From the NCBI RefSeq assembly GCF_028464145.1, contig NZ_JAQPCG010000004.1, positions 124,001 through 188,000 of the forward strand: a stretch of DNA of 64,000 bases, written 5' to 3'. Origin of the DNA: Maribacter sp. PR1. GTDB lineage: Bacteria; Bacteroidota; Bacteroidia; Flavobacteriales; Flavobacteriaceae. A program made the translations under genes and the position numbers. The notes beneath the pieces are model-generated. The model saw nothing but the letters and a program-made list of their open reading frames with translations. It had not been told where the DNA came from and searched no databases. Positions 1-8,648 of this stretch are shown piece by piece; positions within the stretch are counted from its first letter, which is position 1; each line of letters opens with the position of its first letter.

Positions 1-1
1 A

Positions 2-2452
2 GGTTCTACTGGGATGGGTTCCCGTATTAGGGTAAGGGGTTCCAATAGCGCCTCCCTTTCTAATGAACCAGTAATATATATTGACGGAATTCTCATCAAC
101 AACGAGGCCAATTCCATCTCGTTTGAAACGGGTGGACAGTCTCCTTCCCGGTTAAACGATATCAACCCGGAGGATATTGAATCTATCGAAATAATCAAGG
201 GGCCTTCTGCAGCGACCTTGTACGGGTCAATTGCGGCGAACGGTGTAATTCGTATTACTACTAAAAAAGGGAAGCAAGGGGAACCGAGATGGTCAGCTTT
301 TATGGAGAGCGGTCTCGTCGAGGATGTGACAACCTATCCACTAAATTATCAGGCACTTGATTCCCAAGGCAATCCTGGCTTCAATTTTGAAGCGGCCGAC
401 GGCACTTTTGTCCCCAGTACGGTCAATTCTTTTCAGCCCTTGAACGACCCCCGTACCTCGCCCTTTAGAACAGGACAGTCTTATGGTGCCGGATTAAGCG
501 TATCGGGAGGTTCGGAAGTACTTACCTACTTTCTTTCAGGTAGTCTTACCGACGGTGAAGGTGTCTTACCGGTCAATAATATTAAAAGGACCAATTTCAG
601 GGGGAATTTTGGGGCTAAAATTACCGATGACCTGAAGGTTAATTTAACCACGGGCTACACTAATAGTAATCTAGAATTACCCTTGAACGATAATTTTGCC
701 TTGGCCCTAATGAGTCAGGGACTTAATGGTGCATCTTCGATCGACGTGAACAACGGTTGGGGCGAATTTACACCCGATGAATTGTTCACAATCGATACCC
801 GACAAATAATCAATCGTTTTACTTCAGGTCTTGAGATTTTATGGCAACCTATGGAGAAACTGAATGTAAGGGCTTCTGGTGGACTTGACTTTACTTCGCG
901 TTGGGACAGCCAGTTTTTCCCAACGGGAGAAGCCCCGGCTTTTCTCAACTATGACCAAGGTGCCCGATTTTCCAATAGGTTTAACGATTTTGTTTATACT
1001 CTTGATATGGTAGGGTCTTACAAAACAGACTTATGGGAAGGCATAAATTCACGTACTTCCCTCGGGTTTCAATATTTACAGAATTTATCACAGGGTACAT
1101 TTGCAACCGGGCTTCTTTTGGTTGCGGGTAGCAACTCAATTGCGGGTGCCGCTGTTACACAAAGTAACGAGCAGACCATCGAATCACGCACCGTTGGTGT
1201 CTTTTTGGAGGAACAGATTGGCTTTAGCGATAAACTATTCGTAACTGGTGCGGTGCGGGCAGATCGCGGAAGTTCTTTTGGTGCTTCCTTCAATTCGGTA
1301 TTTTACCCCAAAGTGAGTGCCTCGTGGCTCATTTCAGAGGAGGAATTCTTTAATAATTCCGATAAATATGGAATAAGTTCCTTACGGCTTAGGGGAGCAT
1401 GGGGTGCCTCCGGGGTTCAACCTGGCACTAATGATGCCTTAAGATTTTTCAATCCTATCGCGGCTACATTAGACGGACAAAGTGTAACGGGGGTAACCAT
1501 TGGAAGTGTAGGAAATACTGGTTTAAGTCCAGAGAGATCTACAGAGGTTGAATTTGGTTTTGATGCCAAATTATTGTCTGATAAAATCGGCTTTGAAATA
1601 ACCTATTTTAATAAGCGAACCGAAGATGCCCTTATTTTCAGGCAATTACCCCTATCTCTTGGGGTGGGTGAGGGACGTTTTGAAAATTTGGGCTCCGTAA
1701 AAAACTCAGGTATCGAAATAGGCCTGAATACTAGAATCATCGAGACCGACAAGTTTTTCTTTGGACTGGATTTCGTGGGTTCTTTTATCGATAACGAGCT
1801 GATTGAACTGGGTGAGGGCATCCAGCCTGTCATTTTTGGACAGCAACGTCATGTTGAAGGATTCCCCCTTGGTGGCTATTGGGACGAAACCTATACCTAT
1901 AACGATGCCAACGGCGACGGTTTCATTGGGCAAAATGAAGTACAAGTAGGGGAACTAGGTTATTTGGGCACCCCGTTTGCAACGACCGATATTTCTTTTA
2001 CCCCGACACTGAGTTTTTTCGAAAATCAATTTGTGCTGAAAGGGCTTCTTAACTACAGGGGCGGTCAAAAACTCTATAACAATACCGGTTCATGGAGAAA
2101 CGGAAACAGTAATAATAGGGAACTAAACGACCCCAATGCCTCACTTGAAGATCAGGCCAGAGCAGTCGCATCAAAATTTTTAGGGACAAATGCAGGTTAT
2201 ATCGAAGATGCCTCTTTTTGGAGGCTACGTGAAATCTCATTGACCTATAACGCACCGGGAACCTTTTCAAGCAAACTTGGTTTTGACCGTATAAGCCTAA
2301 CACTTTCTGGTCAGAATCTTGGCGTTTGGACAGATTACTCAGGGCTTGACCCCGAAATTAGTTCTGAAGGACAAGCCAATTTTACCACCGAAGAATTTCT
2401 CAGTCAACCACCTGTACGTTCGTGGAAAGCAAGACTGAACCTATCGTTTTAA
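2..2452 (+). CDS. SusC/RagA-family TonB-linked outer-membrane receptor, 5' truncated
   Basis: The reading frame is open from base 2, so the window cuts the gene. The signal peptide, any carboxypeptidase-like domain and the first part of the plug lie upstream. What remains starts inside the plug: an RIRVRG segment, then VIYIDGILINN and SIEIIKGPSAATLYG, the SusC plug signature. About 700 residues of beta-strand-rich, aromatic sequence follow and end in the barrel-terminal ARLNLSF with a C-terminal Phe. SusC proteins import oligosaccharides or other large ligands across the outer membrane with TonB energy and a SusD lid. The SusD gene begins 16 bp downstream, so they form one operon. The ATG at base 14 is internal. 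The substrate cannot be read from this sequence. Confidence 0.95.
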   Translation, partial: GSTGMGSRIRVRGSNSASLSNEPVIYIDGILINNEANSISFETGGQSPSRLNDINPEDIESIEIIKGPSAATLYGSIAANGVIRITTKKGKQGEPRWSAFMESGLVEDVTTYPLNYQALDSQGNPGFNFEAADGTFVPSTVNSFQPLNDPRTSPFRTGQSYGAGLSVSGGSEVLTYFLSGSLTDGEGVLPVNNIKRTNFRGNFGAKITDDLKVNLTTGYTNSNLELPLNDNFALALMSQGLNGASSIDVNNGWGEFTPDELFTIDTRQIINRFTSGLEILWQPMEKLNVRASGGLDFTSRWDSQFFPTGEAPAFLNYDQGARFSNRFNDFVYTLDMVGSYKTDLWEGINSRTSLGFQYLQNLSQGTFATGLLLVAGSNSIAGAAVTQSNEQTIESRTVGVFLEEQIGFSDKLFVTGAVRADRGSSFGASFNSVFYPKVSASWLISEEEFFNNSDKYGISSLRLRGAWGASGVQPGTNDALRFFNPIAATLDGQSVTGVTIGSVGNTGLSPERSTEVEFGFDAKLLSDKIGFEITYFNKRTEDALIFRQLPLSLGVGEGRFENLGSVKNSGIEIGLNTRIIETDKFFFGLDFVGSFIDNELIELGEGIQPVIFGQQRHVEGFPLGGYWDETYTYNDANGDGFIGQNEVQVGELGYLGTPFATTDISFTPTLSFFENQFVLKGLLNYRGGQKLYNNTGSWRNGNSNNRELNDPNASLEDQARAVASKFLGTNAGYIEDASFWRLREISLTYNAPGTFSSKLGFDRISLTLSGQNLGVWTDYSGLDPEISSEGQANFTTEEFLSQPPVRSWKARLNLSF

Positions 2453-2468
2453 TAAAAAAAATAAGAAA

Positions 2469-3806
2469 ATGAAAAAAATAATAAAAGCAAACAACAACGA
2501 TTCCATATCACTCTTGAATGTCATTGTCTTGATGGTACTGTCGTCTTTATGCATATCATGCGATTCGGTGGTGGAAGTCTCGGATCCCGATATCGTTACC
2601 CCGGAATCACTCAACAGTGAGGCCGGTATACAAACCCTACGAGCGGGTTCTCTGGGGGATCTTGCAGTGGCTATGAGCGGTTCCGCTGCGGGTCATGGTG
2701 CCACTACAGGGCTAATTGTTATGAGTGGCCTTATGAGCGATGAGTATTCCTATTCGGGAACCTTTCCCACCAGGCGTGAAGCCGACACCCGTAATCTTCA
2801 AGATATCAACAGTGACGTAAACACAATTTATGGCAACCTGCATAGATCGCGAACTGGTGCCGAAACTACGGTTGACCTTCTTGCCGATTTCGGTGGAAAC
2901 CCAGAAATTGAAAGTGAGATGCAAAGCGTTGCTGGCTATGCTTATGTCATGTTCGCGGAAACCTTTTGCGGTGGGGTGCCGTTCAGTAAGGCCCCTGCCA
3001 ATGGCGGAGAATTGATTTATGGCGATCCTTTGACCACCGAACAAATGTTCAACCAAGCGATAATTTGGTTTGATCAAGCTATCGCCAACGCCGGCAGCAA
3101 TGATAAATTGGCGAACCTAGGACGGGTAGGTAAGGCCCGCTCCCTTTTGGGTCTAGGTCAGTTTGATGAGGCAGCCAGAGAAGTAGCTGCTATTCCCTCA
3201 GATTTTGTTTATAATATTGAGCAATCCGACAACAGTCGAAGACAAGAAAACGGAATTTATATCATGACTACTGTTCGGCGTCAATTTTCTATCGCCGATG
3301 GCAAAGGTGGAAATGGTTTAATGTACCGCTCCGCTATGGATCCCAGGACACCTTGGGATGGCGGTACGGAATTTGGGCAGGATGATATTACATTGTACTA
3401 CAATCAGCTCAAATATGATTCTTCCAATGTGCCCGTAATCCTGGCTTCTGGAACAGAGGCAAGATTGATCGAGGCCGAGGCAGCCGCCAATGCGGATGAT
3501 GCTATCACCGTGGAGGACATACATAATGCACTTAGGGCTACTATAGGTCTGTCAGATTTAGACCTCTCAGGAATTAGCGGTGACGACCTATTGCTGGCCC
3601 ATTTTTCAGAGCGTGCATTTTGGCTCTTCAGTACCGGTCATCGACTAGGCGACCTTAGAAGACTTGTGGACGTTTACGGTATGATGCCCTCCAATGTCTT
3701 TCCGTGGGGGCCGTATTTCAAGGGAGGGGAATATAGCTCTACCCTTAAATTTCTCGTTCCACAGTCAGAATCGAACAACCCTAATTATGCTGGGTGTTTA
3801 GATTAA
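2469..3806 (+). CDS. SusD/RagB-family nutrient-binding lipoprotein
   Basis: A 445-residue protein with a lipoprotein signal: charged N-terminus, hydrophobic LLNVIVLMVLSSL, and lipobox CISC, with the lipidated Cys followed by DSVVEVSDPDIVTPESL. An early V-x-x-P-D-I segment is typical of SusD proteins. The C-terminal half carries the family features ERAFWLFSTGHRLGDLRRL and a late NPNYAGC segment. SusD proteins sit on the cell surface as a lid over the SusC barrel and capture the ligand. The length is slightly short for the family (usually 450-550). A hairpin terminator follows, which supports a two-gene susCD transcript. Ligand unknown; no glycoside hydrolase is linked here. Confidence 0.93.
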   Translation: MKKIIKANNNDSISLLNVIVLMVLSSLCISCDSVVEVSDPDIVTPESLNSEAGIQTLRAGSLGDLAVAMSGSAAGHGATTGLIVMSGLMSDEYSYSGTFPTRREADTRNLQDINSDVNTIYGNLHRSRTGAETTVDLLADFGGNPEIESEMQSVAGYAYVMFAETFCGGVPFSKAPANGGELIYGDPLTTEQMFNQAIIWFDQAIANAGSNDKLANLGRVGKARSLLGLGQFDEAAREVAAIPSDFVYNIEQSDNSRRQENGIYIMTTVRRQFSIADGKGGNGLMYRSAMDPRTPWDGGTEFGQDDITLYYNQLKYDSSNVPVILASGTEARLIEAEAAANADDAITVEDIHNALRATIGLSDLDLSGISGDDLLLAHFSERAFWLFSTGHRLGDLRRLVDVYGMMPSNVFPWGPYFKGGEYSSTLKFLVPQSESNNPNYAGCLD

Positions 3807-3828
3807 ATTGATCACTTAAAAATAGAGG

Positions 3829-3864
3829 GAAAAGAGGCTGTTAAAAAAGCCTCTTTTCTTTTTA
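3829..3864 (+). terminator. Rho-independent terminator after susD
   Basis: The arms AAAAGAGGCT and AGCCTCTTTT pair over 10 bp around a short A/T-rich loop (3840-3847). The 3' arm runs into a T-rich tract. It lies 24 bp after the susD stop codon and before the next + strand gene, so it most likely ends the susCD transcript. Confidence 0.8.
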
Positions 3865-3901
3865 TGTTTGTATAATACCACATTATCAACAACCATTTTT
3901 T

Positions 3902-6448
3902 ATGAAAGATAAGTTTATGTTTCCACAATTTGAACGCTCGGGAAACTTCACTTTTTTGTATGCTTTGTTTTTTCTGTCCGGTACAGCCGGTCTAATATTT
4001 CAGGTGGTCTGGATGTACCGCTTAGGGCTAGTATTCGGAAACGCCGCGTACGCAACGGCGGCAACATTGTCAGTTTTTTTTCTTGGGCTCGCAATTGGGG
4101 GAAGGTTTTTTGGCAATATCGGCGCTCGTTTGAAGAGACCGTTTCGTGTATATGGGGTTATGGAGTTAGGCATTGCATTAACTGCCTTTTTGATACTACC
4201 AGGTCTTGATTTATATGAAATGTACTATGTCGAGGTCGTATCCTTTTTGGGCGGTTCAAAAAGTGCCCTTTTACTGGCGAAATTCTTTTTTGGTGCTTTA
4301 TTGCTTTTGCCTCCAACGTTTCTTATGGGCGGTACTTTTCCAATATTGGCACAGTACATCGGTAAAAATCGCAGGTACCTCGAAAGGCGCGGAACCATTC
4401 TATATGCAGTGAATACATTGGGAGCAGCACTTGGAGCTTTTTTTACAGGGTTTTACCTGATCAGGGAATACGGGGTAAGCTCAACCTATGGCCTTGCATT
4501 GATACTGGCAGCTTCCGTAGGTGTTCTTGCAATTGTTCTTGATAAATTCCTGGTGTCTTATTCCGTTGCGCCCAGGGTGGCCAAGGTAAAGCCAAAACCC
4601 AAAAAAAATACCGAACGTTCGACCAAGTTAAGTTATACCCAGTTTGCCGTGGTGGCTTTTTTTTCAGGAGTATTGGCACTATCGGCCGAAACCTTATGGA
4701 CCAGGATGTTCGCTCAAGTACTACAAAATTCGGTGTACTCGTTCTCCGTGATTTTGGTGGTATTTCTTTTGGCTTTGGCATTGGGAGGGTTCGTCGCACA
4801 TCTGCTTGTTAGGTCAAGGATGCCCTCAAAAAGAGCCTTGGCCCTACTCTTGTCCGTATCGGCCATTTTAATAGGGGTTTCCCCGAATGTTTTCAATATC
4901 GCTACAAACGGTCTTGGGTATTTGGCAATGGGCGCATCTTGGTACGCCTATATATGGGCCGTTTTTAAACTGGCCTTTTTAGTGGTCTTGCCGCCAACAT
5001 TTGTTCTGGGCGCGGTGTTTCCATTCTTGCTCAGAGCAGCTCCCATGATAGATAAGCCGTCTGGACGGATTGTGGGCAGGTTGGTACTTTTCAATTCTAC
5101 AGGTAGCTTTGTCGGCCCAGTGCTATCAGGTTTCGTTCTACTCGACACTTTAGGCCTTTGGGACAGTATAAAAATCGTTGCTGTTTCTTACGGGATCTTG
5201 GCCATTATGGCCTCCCTATCGTTTTATGGGCGAAAGAAAATTGGTTGGGCCTTGGCGCCAATTGTTATAATTATGGGGATAATTGTTCTGAAAAATCCAC
5301 CAATAGTACGCTTGGATGCTGATGGAACCTTATTGGATTCCTGGCAATCGAGCGATGGTGTAGTTTCCATCGTGCAATTACCAAAGAATATTCAGATGCG
5401 CATGGATAACTTTTATGTTCTCGGGGATTCCGGCTCGCTGTTGGTCGAACAAATGCAGGCCCACATTCCGTTACTTATCCATCCGGCACCAAAAAAAGTA
5501 GTTTTCTTGGGCATGGGAACCGGTATTACTGCGGGGGCTGCCCTCCACCATGAGGTAGAAAAGGTTGTGGCGGTAGAGTTGGTATCCAATGTAATTCCGG
5601 CCGCACAGCGCTATTTTGCCCCTTGGACCAACGGACTTTTTAATGACAAACGCGTAACCATTGTTGCCGACGATGCCCGAAACTATCTTTTGGGCACGCA
5701 CGAGCAATTCGATGTTATTGTTGGTGATCTTTTTACCCCATGGCACGCAGGTACCGGAAGCCTTTACACCCTTGAACATTTTAAAGAGGCGAAAAAGCGG
5801 TTATCCCCGGGAGGGATTTTTGCACAGTGGTTACCAATGTACCAACTCACTTCCGAAAACTTCGATATCATTGCCGCTACGTTCGCTTCGGTTTTCCCCC
5901 AAGTGACCCTATGGAGGGCCGATTTTTCCGGAACAAGGGCAAGTATCGTGCTTATTGGCCAAGAGACAGGTACGCCGCTGGACGAAAACATCCTTAGGCA
6001 AAATAGTGTCCATGTCGTTGGAGGGCAAGGCAGTTCGACCAAAGACGATCATATGGCTGGCCTGTTCTATATAGGGAACTTGGATGCCGTACGAAATCGT
6101 TTATCTGGAATTCGCCCGAACACCGATGACAAAAGATCGGTCGAATTCGAAGCCCCCATTTTATCGCAGCAGGCCAATGCCGGGCGTGCCAATTATATTG
6201 TTGGAACAGAATTGCAAAACTTTCTCAAAGAACTGGCCGGCAATCTCCCCCCGGAAGAGGATCCCTATCTTTCGAACCTGCCACCTGATGAAATTCGGTA
6301 CGTAAAAGTAGGTTCGCTCTATCATCGTTATATTCAGCTTATAAATGCGGGGAAAGACAAAGAAGCAAAAATGGTACTTGAACGGATACAGCTTCTGGCG
6401 CCCGACTTCTTGAAAAAGAAAACCGGATCCATTGACGAAACAGAATAA
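3902..6448 (+). CDS. Polytopic membrane protein fused to a spermidine-synthase-like domain
   Basis: An 848-residue protein. About residues 15-470 contain many hydrophobic helices (for example FLYALFFLSGTAGLIFQVVW), as in the fused 'MFS-spermidine synthase' family. About residues 480-740 form a Rossmann methyltransferase/spermidine-synthase-like domain with VVFLGMGTGITAGAAL as the nucleotide loop, VVAVELVSNVIPAA, and GDLFTPWHAGTGSLYTLEHF. The catalytic Asp context of true aminopropyltransferases (D-x-D-P-x-G-P) is not obvious, so polyamine synthesis should not be assumed. The C-terminal 80 residues are helical and TPR-like. An ATG at 3917 is an alternative start. It follows the susCD terminator and probably has its own promoter. 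The biological role of this family is poorly defined. Confidence 0.85.
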   Translation: MKDKFMFPQFERSGNFTFLYALFFLSGTAGLIFQVVWMYRLGLVFGNAAYATAATLSVFFLGLAIGGRFFGNIGARLKRPFRVYGVMELGIALTAFLILPGLDLYEMYYVEVVSFLGGSKSALLLAKFFFGALLLLPPTFLMGGTFPILAQYIGKNRRYLERRGTILYAVNTLGAALGAFFTGFYLIREYGVSSTYGLALILAASVGVLAIVLDKFLVSYSVAPRVAKVKPKPKKNTERSTKLSYTQFAVVAFFSGVLALSAETLWTRMFAQVLQNSVYSFSVILVVFLLALALGGFVAHLLVRSRMPSKRALALLLSVSAILIGVSPNVFNIATNGLGYLAMGASWYAYIWAVFKLAFLVVLPPTFVLGAVFPFLLRAAPMIDKPSGRIVGRLVLFNSTGSFVGPVLSGFVLLDTLGLWDSIKIVAVSYGILAIMASLSFYGRKKIGWALAPIVIIMGIIVLKNPPIVRLDADGTLLDSWQSSDGVVSIVQLPKNIQMRMDNFYVLGDSGSLLVEQMQAHIPLLIHPAPKKVVFLGMGTGITAGAALHHEVEKVVAVELVSNVIPAAQRYFAPWTNGLFNDKRVTIVADDARNYLLGTHEQFDVIVGDLFTPWHAGTGSLYTLEHFKEAKKRLSPGGIFAQWLPMYQLTSENFDIIAATFASVFPQVTLWRADFSGTRASIVLIGQETGTPLDENILRQNSVHVVGGQGSSTKDDHMAGLFYIGNLDAVRNRLSGIRPNTDDKRSVEFEAPILSQQANAGRANYIVGTELQNFLKELAGNLPPEEDPYLSNLPPDEIRYVKVGSLYHRYIQLINAGKDKEAKMVLERIQLLAPDFLKKKTGSIDETE

Positions 6449-6504
6449 CAAAGTATCTAAAAACATCAAATATTTTAAAAAACTTTAGAACAATCAAAGA
6501 ACAT

Positions 6505-7269
6505 ATGAAACTATTAAATCACAAACCTTTTTCGTTTTCTATCCCGATAATACTGCTCATGTTGCATTTTAATCCCTTAGTAGCGCAAGAAAGCGTCGTA
6601 GACAAAGCCATTGAGGTATCGGGTATGGAAAAAATGAAAAATGCGGAGGCTTCCTTTACCTTCCGTAAACATACCTATAGTTACCAACGCCAAAACGGAC
6701 AATTTACCTATATAAGAATCGGTAAGAACAAGCACGGCGGCTTGGTTAGGGATGTATTTACCAATAAAGGGTTTATCCGTTATATTGACGATACCGTGGC
6801 ACCTATAACGGAGGAAAGAAAAAATGCCTATACAAATTCAGTCAATTCCGTAATGTACTTTGCATTTCTTCCCTTGTGGCTAAAAGACCAAGCCGTTGTT
6901 CTAGAGAATAAGGGCACCACCTCTATCAAAGGAAAAGAATACCATAAGATCCGCGTAATCTTTAAGAAGGAAGGCGGTGGCGTTGATTATGAAGATGTGT
7001 TCCTTTACTGGTTCGATGTTGAGGATTATAGTATGGACTACTTGGCCTATACATATTTTACCGGTAAAGGAGGGATGCGGTTTCGCGAGGCATATAATCA
7101 ACGTACCGTTAACGGAGTTACCGTGCAGGATTATCGGAACTTGCAACCGAAAATAAAAGATGGAGTTCCTTTCGAACAAATTGAAAAAGCCTTTGAAAAT
7201 GGAAAACTGGAAGAGCTTTCCATTATAGAATTAAAAAATGTGAAAATCTCAACACTGCCCAAAATTTAG
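6505..7269 (+). CDS. Secreted DUF6503-like protein
   Basis: A 254-residue protein with a cleavable signal peptide: basic N-terminus, hydrophobic FSIPIILLMLHFNPLVAQ, cleavage near AQ-ES. The mature part is beta-rich, with YTYSYQRQNGQFTY-like strands, VVLENKGTTSIKGKEYHKIRV and a DVFLYWFDVEDYSMDYLAY segment. This matches the flavobacterial DUF6503 proteins, which I recognise from overall pattern rather than from a catalytic motif. They are periplasmic or secreted proteins of unknown function with a lipoprotein-carrier-like fold. The gene lies 56 bp after the membrane/spermidine-synthase fusion, in the same direction, and is convergent with the Rieske gene. Confidence 0.7.
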   Translation: MKLLNHKPFSFSIPIILLMLHFNPLVAQESVVDKAIEVSGMEKMKNAEASFTFRKHTYSYQRQNGQFTYIRIGKNKHGGLVRDVFTNKGFIRYIDDTVAPITEERKNAYTNSVNSVMYFAFLPLWLKDQAVVLENKGTTSIKGKEYHKIRVIFKKEGGGVDYEDVFLYWFDVEDYSMDYLAYTYFTGKGGMRFREAYNQRTVNGVTVQDYRNLQPKIKDGVPFEQIEKAFENGKLEELSIIELKNVKISTLPKI

Positions 7270-7330
7270 ATTTGGTATGTCTAGCTGTTTTTCCAAAGGT
7301 AAGACCTATTACTCTCGAAAATGGATCTAT

Positions 7331-7774
7331 CTATTCAAACACGCGCAGTATATTTCCGGTAAGCTCCGTATTGAATATTTTTAGCGGATTACTTGTGATG
7401 CTGTTTAACGGTTTTCCCGTCTGGTCAAACCGTGCACCATGCGTAGAACAGTAATAGATGCCCCCATCATTCGAAATAAATCGCACTTCCTCAGTCTGTT
7501 GATGGCTACAGATTTGGCTGGCCGCTACATACTGCCCCTCCAAGTTTTTGGCCACTACTACAAATTCCTTTAAAATAAATCCCCCGTTGTTCTGTAATGC
7601 TTCCCCTTCCTGAGCGTCAAGGTCAATGGTAAAATCAATTCCAGTAGGTATAGGTCTCATATCCTCCGGGGCAACATCTCCGTTGCCATCTTTCGAACAA
7701 CCATGGACACAAGGAAAAACTATGGCGAATGCCGCACCGGCACCCAGACTTCGTAAAAATTGCTTTCTTTCCAT
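7331..7774 (-). CDS. Rieske [2Fe-2S] domain lipoprotein
   Basis: A 147-residue protein. The N-terminus MERKQFLRSLGAGAAFAIVF resembles the twin-Arg/lipoprotein leaders of Bacteroidota redox proteins, with a candidate lipid Cys at VHGC. The C-terminal half has the Rieske cluster pair: ICSH (Cys and His ligands), then YYCSTHGARFD, that is C-x-H followed by C-x-x-H about 25 residues later, and a final GNILRVFE strand. The protein would bind a 2Fe-2S cluster in the periplasm and move electrons. No cytochrome b or oxygenase gene is next to it, so its partner is unknown. It stands alone on the minus strand, convergent with the DUF6503-like gene and divergent from the metal locus. Confidence 0.88.
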   Translation of the reverse strand: MERKQFLRSLGAGAAFAIVFPCVHGCSKDGNGDVAPEDMRPIPTGIDFTIDLDAQEGEALQNNGGFILKEFVVVAKNLEGQYVAASQICSHQQTEEVRFISNDGGIYYCSTHGARFDQTGKPLNSITSNPLKIFNTELTGNILRVFE

Positions 7775-7883
7775 AACAGATATGTTTATTAAGAAATGAA
7801 CGACTTTATTGGAAAAATAGTATTAGTCAATACGTCGCTATTAATTATTAGGTCGTTTTCACCGTTCACGGAATTTTTCTTAC

Positions 7884-7905
7884 AAACATGACGATCGTCA
7901 TGTTT
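7884..7905. promoter_or_regulatory. Perfect 22-bp palindrome, candidate Crp/Fnr-type operator
   Basis: The half-site AAACATGACGA is followed directly by its exact reverse complement, centred between 7894 and 7895. The inner core reads TGA-N6-TCA, the spacing shared by Crp and Fnr sites. It lies in the 270-bp gap between the divergent Rieske gene and the HYC_CC_PP gene, about 41 bp upstream of the start site predicted from the -7 element at 7924. That is a class II activator position. The binding protein is inferred, not shown; the palindrome itself is certain. Confidence 0.6.
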
Positions 7906-7923
7906 TTGTTTAAACCCTTCATT

Positions 7924-7931
7924 TATATTTG
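7924..7931 (+). promoter_or_regulatory. Bacteroidota -7 promoter element upstream of the metal locus
   Basis: TATATTTG matches the Bacteroidota -7 consensus TAnnTTTG. No good TTTG -33 box sits at 19 bp: the nearest TTTG, at 7905-7908, gives a 15-bp spacer. A weak -33 beside a perfect operator fits an activator-dependent promoter. The leader to the ATG at 8045 would be about 105 nt and AT-rich. The rest of the 7775-8044 gap shows no other structure that I can recognise. Confidence 0.45.
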
Positions 7932-8044
7932 GACAGATAATTAGCTAAAAAAATAATATAAATTACTTATTTTTAGTACTTTAAGCATCTAAAATATAAA
8001 TAGGTCATTTTAAAACTTTAAACGTTTTTGACTAACTTTAGAAC

Positions 8045-8467
8045 ATGAAACGCTTTTTTCACAAAATATTAGCCTTCACATTGACCCTCGCGGTGCTTTT
8101 TTCCACTACCGCGTTTACAGCTGATATGCACTTTTGTTGTGATAAATTGGTGGATCTTGCTGTTTTCAGTAAAGTGAAATCTTGCAATGAAAAAGTTAAG
8201 CAACAAGATGAAAAACCTACCAAAGAATGTTCCCTAGGTCAAAAGGGTTGTTGTAGCAACCAAACCTTTGTAAAGCAAGGGGAGGACAATCTAAAATCGG
8301 TTTCCTTCGAACTAGATGCCAACAACGTAATTTTCTTAAAAGTATTTTTCTACTCCTATGTAAATTTATTTCAAGGACTTGAACTCAAAACAGTTCCCTT
8401 TATTAACTATGATCCTCCCTGGATCGAGAAGGACATACTGGTACTTCACGAAACTTTCTTGATTTGA
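8045..8467 (+). CDS. HYC_CC_PP-type small secreted protein
   Basis: A 140-residue protein with a signal peptide (MKRFFHKILAFTLTLAVLFS), then the motif set that names the family: HFCC right after the signal, GCCS in the middle, and YDPPW near the C-terminus. Paired cysteines and His suggest metal or redox binding. Family members often lie beside heavy-metal genes in Bacteroidota, as here. It is the first gene after the palindrome/-7 promoter and is followed by a hairpin-rich gap before the HMA-AraC regulator. No enzymatic function is known. Confidence 0.7.
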   Translation: MKRFFHKILAFTLTLAVLFSTTAFTADMHFCCDKLVDLAVFSKVKSCNEKVKQQDEKPTKECSLGQKGCCSNQTFVKQGEDNLKSVSFELDANNVIFLKVFFYSYVNLFQGLELKTVPFINYDPPWIEKDILVLHETFLI

Positions 8468-8480
8468 TTTTTTATTTAAG

Positions 8481-8608
8481 CAGATTATTGTAAGAATAAT
8501 CTGTGCTTCCCAATGGCCAACAGCCCATTGTTGGTTATCTACTGTCGCGCCTATTTTCTAGCGACAACCTTTTTCGACCTGTATTTTATCAGAGAATCAA
8601 TCCTCTGA
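8481..8608 (+). promoter_or_regulatory. Structured leader with four successive inverted repeats
   Basis: Between the HYC_CC_PP gene and the regulator I see four stems in sequence. First, CAGATTATT/AATAATCTG (8481-8503, loop GTAAG). Second, two overlapping and mutually exclusive stems, CAATGG/CCATTG (8511-8530) and CCAAC/GTTGG (8517-8534). Third, TGTCGC/GCGACA (8543-8566), followed within four bases by a T5 run. Fourth, TCAGAG/CTCTGA (8589-8608). The third could act as a terminator. The fourth is a possible repressor or AraC site just upstream of the regulator gene. Confidence 0.4.
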
Positions 8609-8648
8609 CAGCTTTATTGTTCAGTTAGTAACATTAACAATTTCATAC

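Noticed and set aside
7272-7454. A 60-codon + strand frame after the DUF6503-like gene
   Set aside because: It overlaps the C-terminal part of the Rieske gene in antisense and has no homology-like features.
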